64,000 nt of DNA from CAYZED01 sp964477445 (GTDB lineage Bacteria; Bacillota; Clostridia; Lutisporales; Lutisporaceae), in contig CAYZED010000012.1 in the NCBI GenBank assembly GCA_964477445.1, positions 1 to 64,000 of the forward strand. The letters run 5' to 3'. Below, piece by piece: positions 36,273 to 46,579 of this stretch (positions are counted from its first letter, which is position 1; every line of letters starts with the position of its first letter). Position numbers and translations under genes: made by a program. A model generated the notes under the pieces. It searched no databases, was not told where the DNA came from, and worked only from the letters and a program-made list of their open reading frames with translations.

Positions 36273-39088
36273 AAAGAATTCAAATTAAATCAATTTTATT
36301 TTTACTATTTTCTATGATTTTTCTTATTGTTTTAAATTTTAATTCAAGAGTATTTGCTGATGTTACAGGAAACCAAATAGTCATAAAGGTTACGCCATAT
36401 GTTAATGGAGTGGCAGATACATCTAGCATTTCATATGGTTCTACAAGTTTCGAGGTTAGTAATGACAACTCATCTAGCGTTGATTACTATTTAGTTCAAG
36501 CTTATATGCAAGGAGTTGGAACAGATAAAATATCAAGTTTAAAAGTGACATATCCGAACGGAATTATCGATACGTTTTTCACGAGTCCAGATGGAAAAGT
36601 CAGTTATTATTCTTCAGAATTAAGCCAGACTAGTGGTCTCGGAAATTTTAAATTCGAAGTCAATACAGAAAATTTCAATCTTTATTCCTCTATCACAGTT
36701 TCAACATTTTACGTATATTATAATCCTGAAGCCACTACCAGATGGCTAACAGTGGGGCTTGTGGTACACAAAATTGACAGTCTAGAAGTTAACCTAGGAC
36801 GGGATGACTTTGGCGGTGTTGGAGGTTACCAGATTGATTCAGGTAATTTTTTAAATGAAAAAGGCAAGGCCGATTTAGCGGCTGATATAGCAGAGCTTTC
36901 GCCACAGTTAGGCAGTAAAGATAGCTATATGATAACTTATTCACTAATAGTCAAATTATATGTGGTTAATTCCTCAAATATTGAATACTATGATTTATGG
37001 GGTTATCAGAAAGCAGATAAAACAAATCCAATAAATAGATTTGCTTTGTGGTCGAGCGGCTCAAAAGATTCATTCTATTCAATGTCGAAGTTAAATCGTT
37101 CCTTTTCACCATCACTCACTGGAACTGTGACGTTTAGATATTTGAATAATTCTGGACAGCTTATTTCTACAACAAATCCCAAAACAGCTACGTATACATT
37201 TAATCCAGCAAAGTCATCACCTATAAGCATTCCTAAGTCTGATATTATAGGGTATACATTCTCATCGGCTAATGTGACAGATTATAGAGGTGCATATTCA
37301 AGTTCAACATCGCCATTTACTATTTACTTTAATAAAGATAATAAAAATGCGAGTATTGATTTCGTATATTATTTTGGAACCCCTACGCCTACAGCTACCC
37401 CCACGCCTACAGCAACCCCCACGCCAACGGTAACCCCCACGCCTACAGCTACCTCCACGCCAACGTTAACCCCTACACCCACAGGAAGCATACCGCCAAG
37501 CGGAAGCCCGACAGCGACAGGAAGTATACCGCCGAGCGGAAGCCCGACGCCCACAGGAAGTATACCGCCAAGCGGAAGCCCGACACCTACTCCAACGCCA
37601 ACTCCAACTCCAACAGTAACGCCAACTCCAACACCACCGCCAGTGGAGAACTCTACGTTTTTAGTTTATGTTAGAAAGTTTCCAGGAAATTTTGAGCCAA
37701 TTGCTGGAGCTAGTGTAGATCCACAAATTGCTGGAATATCACCTGCAACCACTAATAGCAGTGGGTTTTGTAGCTTTACTGTTCCGGGAGATTCAAATAC
37801 TATTATCCAAGCTATAACATTGGGAGGACCACGCCAGGTAATACTACTGTGGTTGTTTATGTAGATTTAGCTGCTTTGCCTCCATCAGCCGCAAAGGTAT
37901 TAGTTCATGTAGGTCAATATAACCCCGATAATATATACGGAACCAATGTTGAGAATGCAATTGTTCATGCTGGTAATTATGGCGATTATACTACTGATGT
38001 AAATGGATGGGCGCAGCAATTAAATTTTTATAATTCTGACAATGTAAATTTTTGGGCTGAGAAAAATGGTCATAGATCTTTTAACAACTTGACTTCTATC
38101 CCCCAAAACTATGATGGTTATATGTATGTTTGGCTATTACTAGATGATCCAAATGCAACTATAGTGGTTTCAATATATTATATGAATGGTTCCTTAATGC
38201 AAGGNNNNNNNNNNGCCACTGGGTTTAAATGAAATCGAAGCTTCTTGGCCACCATATGAAATTTTGTATCCTAATAAAATACTAAGGGTTAACTTAGTTC
38301 GCGGGGAAGATTCTTTTATGGGTTACTATTATTACACTATAATTATGGAGCCAAAACCACCTATTACTAAAAAACTATCGAATTTCAGAGTAACTATGAT
38401 TCATGATTTCCATTTGGAGAGCTATTATAAAAATAATGGTGGAGGGACTAATTTGTATGAAGAAAAGCCTCTGAATGTTAATTCAATGGGAATTGATAAA
38501 AACACATTCTTAGGTATTCCAAGTGTTGGTTCGAGTTTCAAAAGTTTGACAAAAGGTTATAAATTTGATTTCAAAATTGATAGTGAAGGTTTTAACGACT
38601 CAGATTCTTCAATTCGGATTGGCGTAAAATACTACACTGTATTAAATGGTATTCCTGAGCAAAAAAGTCCGGAGCGGCAGGTTTTTTGGCGAGATAGTAA
38701 TGGAAAAATCATAAAAATTGGTGAGGAGGGCCATAGCAAATACAAAGAAATAATTTTAACGCCAACAAATCGAGAAATTACTTCTGAGAGTGATGGCATA
38801 TGGACGGGGAGTTTTTTAATTCCTGGAACTGCGTTTGCGACACCAATGGGAACAAGCTTAAATGAAGCCTCTAATCTATTCAAGACATATACTTATTTAA
38901 AAGAGGATATAATTGTTGGTTTTAGTATTAAAGGTTATGTTGGAGAAGATCAGATTTTTGATTATAATGAATCAAATTGGCCGTTAGAAAGAACAAATTC
39001 TATAGCGCCCTATGGGATAGGAGATGTTATTAGATATAACTGGAATTCAAATTGCTTATGGGATATTAAAAAACGCATTATCTTCTGA
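36263..39088 (+). CDS. Large secreted protein with Thr-Pro linker (frameshift and gap)
   Basis: A signal peptide (about residues 1-31, LFLLFSMIFLIVLNFNSRVFA) leads into a beta-rich N-terminal half. Residues about 372-460 are a Thr/Pro linker with three GSIPPSGSPT units. An Ig/CNA-B-like module (FLVYVRKFPGNFEPIAGASV) follows. Near 37823-37850 the frame must shift from ...ITLGGP to LGRTTPGNTTVVVYVD for the module to continue, and Ns 38205-38214 break it again before PLGLNEIEASW. Rebuilt size is about 940 residues. Surface-attached or extracellular; function unknown. The frameshift may be an indel error, true decay or phase variation. Confidence 0.65.
37379..37640 (+). repeat. Thr-Pro codon repeats and three 36-nt units
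   Basis: CCNACNCC-type codons alternate through the stretch. 37481-37588 holds three 36-nt units that encode TGSIPPSGSPT-type peptides. GC content is clearly above the surrounding DNA. Confidence 0.9.
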
Positions 39089-39165
39089 ATTTGTTGCGTC
39101 GAGCCTTAATCATCGCTATAATATATATGTTATAAGTAAAAAAACAAGTTTGTATATTAGTAAAT

Positions 39166-39272
39166 TAATACTCACTTATAATACTCACTTATAATACTCA
39201 CTTATAATACTAAGTTATAATACTCAGTATAATACTCAGTATAATACTCAGTATAATACTCAGTATAATACT
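39166..39272. repeat. Array of TATAAT-bearing repeats upstream of ftsK
   Basis: Units AATACTCACTTAT (13 to 14 bp) followed by AATACTCAGTAT (12 bp), about eight copies, each junction creating TATAAT. The array ends about 30 bases before the ftsK start. Confidence 0.9.
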
Positions 39273-39303
39273 TAAAAAATGCGATGATAAAGGTGGTGCT
39301 GAA

Positions 39304-42042
39304 TTGGCACGTAAATATTCAACCGAAAAAAAAATGACTAGTCCTAAGCAACCATCAATGAAACCAACTAAGCAACCTTTGAAAAAAGAGAGCTATAACA
39401 CCTCGAAAAAAATTAAGAATTTAAAAACACCTAAATCAAATAATGGAAATAAAATCAAATACGAGATAATTGGAGTACTGTTAATCTTAATTTCAGTACT
39501 TCTTGGCTTGAGTTTATTTGTAATAAACAAAGGAATTATTGGAGAATATTTTTCAAAAACTCAACTAGGAATCTTCGGAATGTCGGCATATTTCTTTCCA
39601 CTACTTTTAATCTTTCCAGGACTAGCACTTATTCTTGGGAAGGATAAAATCGGAATTAACGTTAGATATTTTGGCTATGTGTTACTGTTTATTTCATTTT
39701 CGGCAGCGTTGTACCTAGGAAGTAAGAGTGCTTTTCCCTTTAATGAAGCGGATTTTAATGTAGGAATTAATAAATTCTTAGAAAATGCATGGTTTCTGGG
39801 CACAGATAGTATTGGAGGCGGAGTGATTGGCTCGTTTCTCGGAGGCTCATTGTTTTACTGTTTTGGTATTGCTGGAAGTATAGTACTTGTGCTTTTCCTT
39901 GTATTAATTTCGATTTTGATGATTTTTAAAGTTTCTTTTTCTTCACTCTTAATTAAAGTGAAACAAGTTTTTGACAAAATCATTTTTAGTTTTGAAGAAG
40001 CTTCAATAAATATGAAAAACAGAAGAATTCAAGAAAAGGAAATTGCAGAAAAAACTAAAGAAAATAATAAAGATAGTAATAAAGATAAAAATAAAGATAA
40101 TAATAAAGAAAACCAGGAAAGTATAAAAAACTTAAATAACAATACCGGAATTGGGCGTTTTGATCTTAGCGAAGAAGAACATCAAGCAGAAATTCTTTTA
40201 AGTAATTTAGAACGTGTTAAACCAAATGATAAAGTTGATATTTCATTTAGAAAGAATAATATAGTAACATTTGTTAAGGATTTTGGTGATAACTTATTCA
40301 ATAATGAACCACCACTTGAATTTGATAGAAATGAAAAAATCGAAAATCTCTTGGGTAAGACAGTTGGCGAATATAAAAGTGGCGCTAATAATCAATTAAA
40401 TAACAATAATATGATTAATCATAGAAATACTTTTGATCATAAAAACACTATTGATAACGAAAATGCTATGGATTATGAGAATGCATTTTCTGCTAAGAGT
40501 TTTTATACACCATCTTTTATTGACGAGAAATCAAAGGGGAGCAATGTTCAAATAGATAAAACAGTTATTCCTTTAAATTTACCTCACGGGATTGACGCAG
40601 TAGATTTAGATTGTAAATATAAACTTCCGAGTTTTGATTTGTTGAATAAAGCAGGAAAGACTAATAGCTCCTTATCAGATATGGAAGTCAAAACTAATGC
40701 GAAAATTTTGCAAGAAACTCTTGATAATTTTGGAGTATCCGCGACTATACTGGATGCATCTGTCGGCCCATCAATTACAAGATATGAGCTACAGTTGGCT
40801 CCAGGAGTTAAAGTTAGTAAGATTTCAAGTTTATCAGAGGACATTTCCTTAAGTCTTGCTTCTCCAGGAATAAGAATAGCACCTATACCTGGGAAAGCAG
40901 CTATAGGTATAGAAGTACCAAATAAAATTGTTAGTAATGTTTATTTAAGAGATGTATTGGAATCCCATGAATTTCAACATAGCAAATCAAAACTGACTAT
41001 AGCACTTGGTAAAGATGTTGCAGGCGCGAATATTATTGGTGACCTCTCAAAAATGCCTCATTTACTTATTGCTGGGTCCACGGGTTCAGGAAAGAGTGTA
41101 TGTGTTAACACATTAATCGCAAGTATATTGTATAAAGCCACTCCCGATGAAGTAAAGCTAATTATGATTGACCCGAAAGTTGTAGAACTTAGTATTTATA
41201 AAGAAATTCCCCATCTTCTAGTACCTGTTGTTACTGATCCGAAAAAGGCTGCAGGTGCACTTAATTGGGCAGTTCAGGAGATGACCGAAAGATATAAACT
41301 TTTTGCTGGAGCAAGTGTGAGAGACATTACTGGTTTTAATGCTTCAGAAAAAGTAGAGCATATTAAACTACCTCATATTGTAGTGTTGATTGACGAGTTA
41401 GCAGATCTTATGATGGTTGCACCAGGCGATGTTGAAGATTCAATTTGTAGACTTGCTCAGATGGCCAGAGCGGCTGGTATACATCTTGTTATTGCTACAC
41501 AAAGACCTTCGGTAGACGTAATTACAGGATTAATCAAGGCAAATGTTCCGTCTAGAATTTCTTTTGCAGTTTCGTCTTCGATAGATTCAAGGACAATCTT
41601 AGATGAAGGGGGTGCCGAAAAACTTCTTGGAAAAGGGGATATGCTTTTTTATCCAGTCGGATTCCCAAAACCAATGCGTGTTCAAGGTGCTTTTGTATCT
41701 GAAAAGGAAATTGAGAAATTAGTTGATTTTGTTAAAAATCAAGTTAAACCAGAATATAATGAGGACATAATAAAAGAACTTGAAGAGACTGTCGACTCGC
41801 CAGATATTATTGAAGATACCGATGTACTTCTGACGGAAGCTATGGGAATTGTTGTAGATACAGGTCAAGCTTCCATTACCCTACTACAAAGGCGTCTGAA
41901 AATTGGATATAATCGTGCAGCTAGACTTATTGACCAGATGGAAGAGCGTCGAATAATTGGAGGCTACGAGGGAAGTAAACCAAGAAAAGTTTTGGTTTCG
42001 AGAGACCAAATAGATGAATGGGCTATGGAAAACGAAAAATAG
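39304..42042 (+). CDS. ftsK: DNA translocase FtsK/SpoIIIE
   Basis: 912 residues from TTG 39304 (AAAGGTGG 7 bases ahead). Basic N-terminus, four membrane helices between about 55 and 225, a variable linker rich in Asn/Lys/Asp (240-390), then the motor: GSTGSGKS Walker A (591-598), IVVLIDELADLMM Walker B, and a C-terminal gamma winged helix (LLQRRLKIGYNRAARLIDQM) that reads KOPS/SRS-like sites. Pumps chromosomes through the septum in division or sporulation. Confidence 0.96.
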   Translation: MARKYSTEKKMTSPKQPSMKPTKQPLKKESYNTSKKIKNLKTPKSNNGNKIKYEIIGVLLILISVLLGLSLFVINKGIIGEYFSKTQLGIFGMSAYFFPLLLIFPGLALILGKDKIGINVRYFGYVLLFISFSAALYLGSKSAFPFNEADFNVGINKFLENAWFLGTDSIGGGVIGSFLGGSLFYCFGIAGSIVLVLFLVLISILMIFKVSFSSLLIKVKQVFDKIIFSFEEASINMKNRRIQEKEIAEKTKENNKDSNKDKNKDNNKENQESIKNLNNNTGIGRFDLSEEEHQAEILLSNLERVKPNDKVDISFRKNNIVTFVKDFGDNLFNNEPPLEFDRNEKIENLLGKTVGEYKSGANNQLNNNNMINHRNTFDHKNTIDNENAMDYENAFSAKSFYTPSFIDEKSKGSNVQIDKTVIPLNLPHGIDAVDLDCKYKLPSFDLLNKAGKTNSSLSDMEVKTNAKILQETLDNFGVSATILDASVGPSITRYELQLAPGVKVSKISSLSEDISLSLASPGIRIAPIPGKAAIGIEVPNKIVSNVYLRDVLESHEFQHSKSKLTIALGKDVAGANIIGDLSKMPHLLIAGSTGSGKSVCVNTLIASILYKATPDEVKLIMIDPKVVELSIYKEIPHLLVPVVTDPKKAAGALNWAVQEMTERYKLFAGASVRDITGFNASEKVEHIKLPHIVVLIDELADLMMVAPGDVEDSICRLAQMARAAGIHLVIATQRPSVDVITGLIKANVPSRISFAVSSSIDSRTILDEGGAEKLLGKGDMLFYPVGFPKPMRVQGAFVSEKEIEKLVDFVKNQVKPEYNEDIIKELEETVDSPDIIEDTDVLLTEAMGIVVDTGQASITLLQRRLKIGYNRAARLIDQMEERRIIGGYEGSKPRKVLVSRDQIDEWAMENEK

Positions 42043-42108
42043 TATTTTGTTTAAATTTACCATTGCATTCTCGATTGCAAGAGGTTGAGTTTAAGAAAGG
42101 CGAAAAAA

Positions 42109-43464
42109 TTGAGTACGAAAGTTGCCCTTATTTCATTAGGGTGTTCAAAGAATCTGGTAGATTCAGAAGTTATGTTAAAAATCATTGGAGATTCAGATTA
42201 TACTCTTGTTAACGATATCAATGATGCTGATATTGCGATAATAAACACATGTGGATTTATTGAAAGCGCAAAACAAGAATCCATAGATACTATTATCTCA
42301 GCTGGAGAGCTGAAGAAAGCTGGAAAGCTGACTGGAATTATTGCAGCGGGGTGCTTAGCAGAAAGGTATAATTCTCAACTATTAGAATTGTTGCCAGAAC
42401 TAGACGGAGTAATTGGTGTTGGTGATTACAAAAATATCAATGGTGTGCTTGAGAAACTGAATTCTGGTGAGAAAATATTAGAATTTGGTCATCAGGAAGA
42501 AATTGATATTAATCAGTTGCCAAGAGTTATATCTACTGGAGCTTTTAGTGCTTACATTAAAATAGCTGAAGGATGCGATAACAGGTGTACTTATTGTGCG
42601 ATACCTTCTATCAGAGGAAAATATCGGAGTAGAAGGTTCGAAGATATTATAGCTGAAGCTAAAACTCTTGCTGCAGTTGGAATTAAAGAGCTAAATGTTA
42701 TAGCGCAAGATACAACACGCTATGGAATTGATTTATACGGAGAATTAAAAATTTCAGAGCTTTTGGTTGAACTAGAAAAAATTGAAGGTTTTCAGTGGAT
42801 ACGACTTTTATACTCGTACCCTGATAGCTTCTCAGATGAATTAATTCAAGTAATAAAAAATTCTAAACACATATGTCACTATCTAGATATTCCGATTCAG
42901 CATGCTAATAATCGCATTTTAAAGAAAATGGGAAGAAGAACAAATCAAAACGAGTTGGTTTCTTTAATTGAAAAGCTTAGAAAAGAAATACCTGACATTA
43001 TTATTAGAACGTCTATTATTGTCGGTTTTCCTGGTGAAGAAGAAGAAAGCTTTGAAGATTTGTATTACTTTGTTAAAAAGATGAAATTAGATAGAATGGG
43101 AGTCTTCACATATTCACGCGAAGAAGGTACACCAGCATATCGAATGAAAAATCAACTGAATGAAAGCATTAAACAAAATCGTCAAGATCAACTAATGATG
43201 CTACAACAAGAAATATGTTCGGCTACAAATAATGAAAGAATCGGGAAAATATTCGATGTGTTAATAGAAAAAGTTGAATTCGTTAAGGATAATAATTCAC
43301 TAAGTGAAGCTTTCTTTAAATATGAAGGTAGAACTTACATGGATGCTCCAGAAATTGATGGATTAATTACTTTTTTTGACAAAGAAAAAATCGAAGTTGG
43401 AACTTTTATAAAAATTAAAGTAACTTCAGCAACTGAATATGATTTGATTGGAGAAAGAATATGA
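42109..43464 (+). CDS. rimO: Ribosomal protein S12 methylthiotransferase RimO
   Basis: Radical-SAM enzyme that methylthiolates Asp of S12. 451 residues from TTG 42109, chosen for AAGAAAGG at 42093-42100 and the resulting MSTKVALISLGCSKNLVDSE. UPF0004 domain with three Cys for the auxiliary cluster (CSKN, NTCGF, AGCLAERY), radical-SAM CDNRCTYCAIP and a C-terminal TRAM domain. Its stop overlaps the pgsA start (ATGA). Confidence 0.95.
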   Translation: MSTKVALISLGCSKNLVDSEVMLKIIGDSDYTLVNDINDADIAIINTCGFIESAKQESIDTIISAGELKKAGKLTGIIAAGCLAERYNSQLLELLPELDGVIGVGDYKNINGVLEKLNSGEKILEFGHQEEIDINQLPRVISTGAFSAYIKIAEGCDNRCTYCAIPSIRGKYRSRRFEDIIAEAKTLAAVGIKELNVIAQDTTRYGIDLYGELKISELLVELEKIEGFQWIRLLYSYPDSFSDELIQVIKNSKHICHYLDIPIQHANNRILKKMGRRTNQNELVSLIEKLRKEIPDIIIRTSIIVGFPGEEEESFEDLYYFVKKMKLDRMGVFTYSREEGTPAYRMKNQLNESIKQNRQDQLMMLQQEICSATNNERIGKIFDVLIEKVEFVKDNNSLSEAFFKYEGRTYMDAPEIDGLITFFDKEKIEVGTFIKIKVTSATEYDLIGERI

Positions 43465-44003
43465 ATATTGCAAACAAATTTACAATATCAAGAATTATAC
43501 TAATCCCTGTTTTTATTTTAACAATGTTGGTTAATTTCAAGTATCATATGGAGATTTCCCTGCTTATTTTTATTTTGTGTTCGGTAACCGACTATATTGA
43601 TGGATATTTAGCTAGAAAACTGAATCTTATTTCGGATTTTGGTAAGTTTCTTGATCCATTAGCTGATAAATTATTAACTTCTGCTGCATTCATTTTATTA
43701 GTTGAAATGGGAAAAATCCCTGGTTGGGTTGTATTTGTTATAGTAGCTAGAGAATTTGCGGTTACTGGACTTCGTGGAATTGCGGCTTCACATGACAATG
43801 TTATCGCTGCTAGTTTTTATGGGAAAATCAAAACTGTTCTTCAAATGATAACAATAATTATTTTACTTTTGAATAATTGGCCGTTTATCATAATTAACTT
43901 GCCAGTTGATCAAGTAGCGATTTACTTAACTATGATCGTAACCTTCTTGTCAGGCGCTGATTATTTTTGGAAAAGCAAAGATGTTATTTTGAAAAACATG
44001 TGA
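43461..44003 (+). CDS. pgsA: CDP-diacylglycerol-glycerol-3-phosphate 3-phosphatidyltransferase
   Basis: 180 residues, multi-pass membrane enzyme of phosphatidylglycerol synthesis. CDP-alcohol phosphotransferase motif DYIDGYLARKLNLISDFGKF then LDPLAD carries the metal-binding Asp residues. Starts IANKFTISRIILIPVFI, typical of PgsA. Translationally coupled to rimO. Its last codons are duplicated just downstream. Confidence 0.95.
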   Translation: MNIANKFTISRIILIPVFILTMLVNFKYHMEISLLIFILCSVTDYIDGYLARKLNLISDFGKFLDPLADKLLTSAAFILLVEMGKIPGWVVFVIVAREFAVTGLRGIAASHDNVIAASFYGKIKTVLQMITIIILLLNNWPFIIINLPVDQVAIYLTMIVTFLSGADYFWKSKDVILKNM

Positions 44004-44030
44004 GGTAGTTTTGAAAAATATATGAGGTAA
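43987..44030. repeat. 22-bp direct repeat copying the pgsA stop region
   Basis: TTTTGAAAAACATGTGAGGTAG (43987-44008), which holds the last codons and TGA stop, is followed directly by a 19/22 identical copy ending TATATGAGGTAA (to 44030). Confidence 0.9.
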
Positions 44031-44098
44031 TATTATTAAACTCTCATAATACAACGAACCATTCATAATAATTAAAAGATTAATCGAGGTAGATTTAT

Positions 44099-45334
44099 AT
44101 GAAATGTGAAATCATAAGTGTTGGAACTGAGTTACTACTTGGAAATATTCTTAACACAAATAGTAAATACCTTTCAGAACGCTTAGCGAGTCTAGGCCTT
44201 GATGTATATAATCATATTACGGTTGGAGATAATGAAAACAGACTTAAAAGTGTTGTGGATGATGCCTTTAAGAGAAGCGATTTACTAGTTTTTACAGGCG
44301 GACTGGGGCCTACGGATGATGATATGACTCGCGAAACTGTCGCTAGTGCAATGAATCTCCCAATACATGTAGATAATGAAATTCTTTTTAAAATTGAGTC
44401 TTTTTTTAAAAAAATTGGTCGCCCGATGGCAGACATAAATAAAAAACAAGCCAATGTACCATTAGGAGCTAAAGTACTTGAAAATAGTAATGGCACCGCA
44501 CCTGGGCTGATTTTGTCCTCAAATGGGAAATATGCTGTATTACTACCAGGCCCGCCATCAGAAATGATCCCTCTTTTTGAAGAAAAAGTTGTCGATTGGA
44601 TAAAAAGCATAACAAATTCCCAAGTAATAGAATCAAGAATTTTAAGAATTGTTGGCATTGGTGAATCATCAGTCCAAGAAAGACTTCAGCATATTTTTGA
44701 TAACCAGTCAAATCCTTCATTAGCTCCTTACGCAAAAAATAGTGAAGTGCATCTTAGAATTACTGCTAAAGCAAAGAATACTGAGGAAGCTATCAATTTA
44801 ATCAAACCTATGGAGAATGAAATCTTAGAAATACTTGGAGATGCTGTATACGCCTTTGACAATAGTTCTTTAGAAGAGACAGTAGTTAGTTTGGCTAAGT
44901 CAAAAAAACTTACCCTAGCCACTGCTGAAAGCTGTACAGGGGGATTAATATCGAGCCGAATTACTGACGTTTCGGGTTCGTCAGATATTTTTTTAGGTGG
45001 TGTAGTTAGTTATAGCAACGACTTAAAAATAAGTATATTAAAAATTAATGAAGAGACTTTAAATAAATTTGGGGCTGTAAGCGCTGAAGTCGCATTTCAG
45101 ATGGCTGAAGGTGCAAGAGCAATAACTGGCGCAGATATTGGGATTTCATCCACAGGAATCGCAGGTCCGAATGGTGGCAGTGTTGAAAAACCTATCGGAC
45201 TATCATATATTGCTATTTCTACATCTGAAGGTACAGAAGTATTTAAAAATATGGCTTTTGGTAACAGAGAAAAAATAAAATGGCAAACCAGCACAAGAGC
45301 GCTTGACATAATCAGAAGGAAAATGTTATTATAA
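44099..45334 (+). CDS. cinA: CinA-family protein (competence/damage-inducible, NMN deamidase)
   Basis: 411 residues: N-terminal MoaB-like COG1058 domain (IISVGTELLLGNILNTNSKY, VFTGGLGPTDDDMTRE, LLPGPPSEM) and C-terminal PncC domain (TLATAESCTGGLISSRITDV, GISSTGIAGPNGG), which deamidates NMN. Encoded just before recA, as in many Firmicutes. Confidence 0.95.
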   Translation: MKCEIISVGTELLLGNILNTNSKYLSERLASLGLDVYNHITVGDNENRLKSVVDDAFKRSDLLVFTGGLGPTDDDMTRETVASAMNLPIHVDNEILFKIESFFKKIGRPMADINKKQANVPLGAKVLENSNGTAPGLILSSNGKYAVLLPGPPSEMIPLFEEKVVDWIKSITNSQVIESRILRIVGIGESSVQERLQHIFDNQSNPSLAPYAKNSEVHLRITAKAKNTEEAINLIKPMENEILEILGDAVYAFDNSSLEETVVSLAKSKKLTLATAESCTGGLISSRITDVSGSSDIFLGGVVSYSNDLKISILKINEETLNKFGAVSAEVAFQMAEGARAITGADIGISSTGIAGPNGGSVEKPIGLSYIAISTSEGTEVFKNMAFGNREKIKWQTSTRALDIIRRKMLL

Positions 45335-45354
45335 ATGTAATTAAATGTATTCTA

Positions 45355-45383
45355 TTGACAACTTAATTTTTGGTGATTATAAT
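45355..45383 (+). promoter_or_regulatory. Promoter of recA
   Basis: Perfect TTGACA (45355-45360), 17-base spacer, perfect TATAAT (45378-45383). Confidence 0.85.
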
Positions 45384-45389
45384 TAAAAT

Positions 45390-45403
45390 AGAACAGATGT
45401 TCG
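45390..45403 (+). promoter_or_regulatory. LexA (SOS) box of recA
   Basis: AGAACAGATGTTCG lies 6 bases downstream of the -10, over the start site; it matches CGAAC-N4-GTTCG except at the first base. Confidence 0.85.
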
Positions 45404-45429
45404 ACTTGAAAGAGGGGTGTATTTATTTA

Positions 45430-46464
45430 ATGACAAATGATAAAAAGAAAGCAATTGAAACCGCTATGGCGCAAATAGAGAAACAATTTGGAAAAGGTGC
45501 CATAATGAAACTCGGCGAAAATACTAAGATGAATCTAGAAGTAATTTCTACTGGATCTATTGAGCTAGATCTAGCACTTGGAATAGGTGGTGTACCAAGA
45601 GGAAGAATTATTGAAATTTTTGGTCCTGAGTCTTCTGGTAAAACTACTGTTGCTCTTCATATTATTGCTGAAGCACAGAAAGCAGGAGGAGAAGCTGCAT
45701 TTATTGATGCTGAACATGCTCTTGACCCAGTATATGCTAAAAACCTAGGCGTGGATATTGATAATTTATTAGTTTCGCAGCCAGATACAGGAGAACAGGC
45801 TCTCGAAATTGCTGAAACACTGGTAAGAAGTGGCGCGATAGATGTCGTAGTTATTGACTCCGTTGCTGCATTAGTTCCTAAGGCCGAAATAGACGGTGAT
45901 ATGGGAGATAGCTTCATTGGTCTCCAAGCTAGACTTATGTCTCAAGCTCTTCGTAAATTAGCTGGCGTTGTAAATAAATCGAAGACAACAGCTATTTTTA
46001 TTAATCAGTTAAGAGAAAAAATTGGAGTTATGTTCGGTAGCCCAGAAACTACACCAGGAGGTAGAGCACTGAAATTCTACGCTTCTGTGAGACTGGATGT
46101 CAGAAAAATTGAAACTATTAAAATCGGAAACGATATGACTGGTAATAGAACTCGAGTTAAAGTAGTTAAGAACAAAGTAGCGCCTCCTTTTAAACAGGCT
46201 GAATTTGATATCATATATGGTGAAGGAATTTCACGAGAGGGCAGCGTTTTGGATGTTGCGGTAAATAATGATATTGTATTAAAAAGTGGTGCATGGTATT
46301 CATATGGTGATACTAGACTCGGTCAAGGCCGAGAAAACTCTAAACAGTATCTTAAAGATAATCCTGAAACTTGTAAAGAAATCGAGAAAAAAGTTCGAGA
46401 TTTCTTTAACCTTGGAGTAGTCTCGGCTACACCTATTGAAGCTATAGAATCTGACGACTTTTAA
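45430..46464 (+). CDS. recA: Recombinase RecA
   Basis: 344 residues from ATG 45430; AGAGGGG lies about 10 bases ahead. Upstream in-frame codons overlap the promoter and SOS box and cannot be coding. Walker A GPESSGKTT (65-73), VVVIDSVAALVP, loop L1/L2 region and FINQLREKIGVMFGSPETTP are standard. Drives homologous recombination and LexA self-cleavage. SOS promoter upstream, terminator downstream. Confidence 0.98.
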   Translation: MTNDKKKAIETAMAQIEKQFGKGAIMKLGENTKMNLEVISTGSIELDLALGIGGVPRGRIIEIFGPESSGKTTVALHIIAEAQKAGGEAAFIDAEHALDPVYAKNLGVDIDNLLVSQPDTGEQALEIAETLVRSGAIDVVVIDSVAALVPKAEIDGDMGDSFIGLQARLMSQALRKLAGVVNKSKTTAIFINQLREKIGVMFGSPETTPGGRALKFYASVRLDVRKIETIKIGNDMTGNRTRVKVVKNKVAPPFKQAEFDIIYGEGISREGSVLDVAVNNDIVLKSGAWYSYGDTRLGQGRENSKQYLKDNPETCKEIEKKVRDFFNLGVVSATPIEAIESDDF

Positions 46465-46469
46465 AAATT

Positions 46470-46490
46470 AGGCCTTCGGGCCTTTTGTTT
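46470..46490 (+). terminator. Terminator after recA
   Basis: AGGCC-TTCG-GGCCT tetraloop hairpin (46470-46483) then TTTTGTTTTT. Confidence 0.9.
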
Positions 46491-46503
46491 TTATATAATA
46501 AAG

Positions 46504-46534
46504 TATATTTTTTTCGAAGTCGAAAAGCATTGCA
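46504..46534 (+). repeat. 31-bp element, copy A (between recA and recX)
   Basis: 27 of 31 bases match copy B at 60311-60341. Core TTTTTTCGAA-NN-CGAAAAG then ATTGCA; TTTTCG / CGAAAA can pair as a hairpin with a 4-base loop. In both places it follows the terminator of an SOS gene. Confidence 0.75.
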
Positions 46535-46579
46535 CACTAAAGGCTACAGTGAAGTCGTCTTTTTACAGGAGAAAATTTT

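Noticed and set aside
37369..37554. Gly-Val-rich ORF on the minus strand
   Set aside because: It is the reverse reading of the Thr-Pro codon repeats.
39166..39272. Possible CRISPR or origin iterons
   Set aside because: Units are contiguous, AT-rich and without spacers; no replication initiator gene is nearby.
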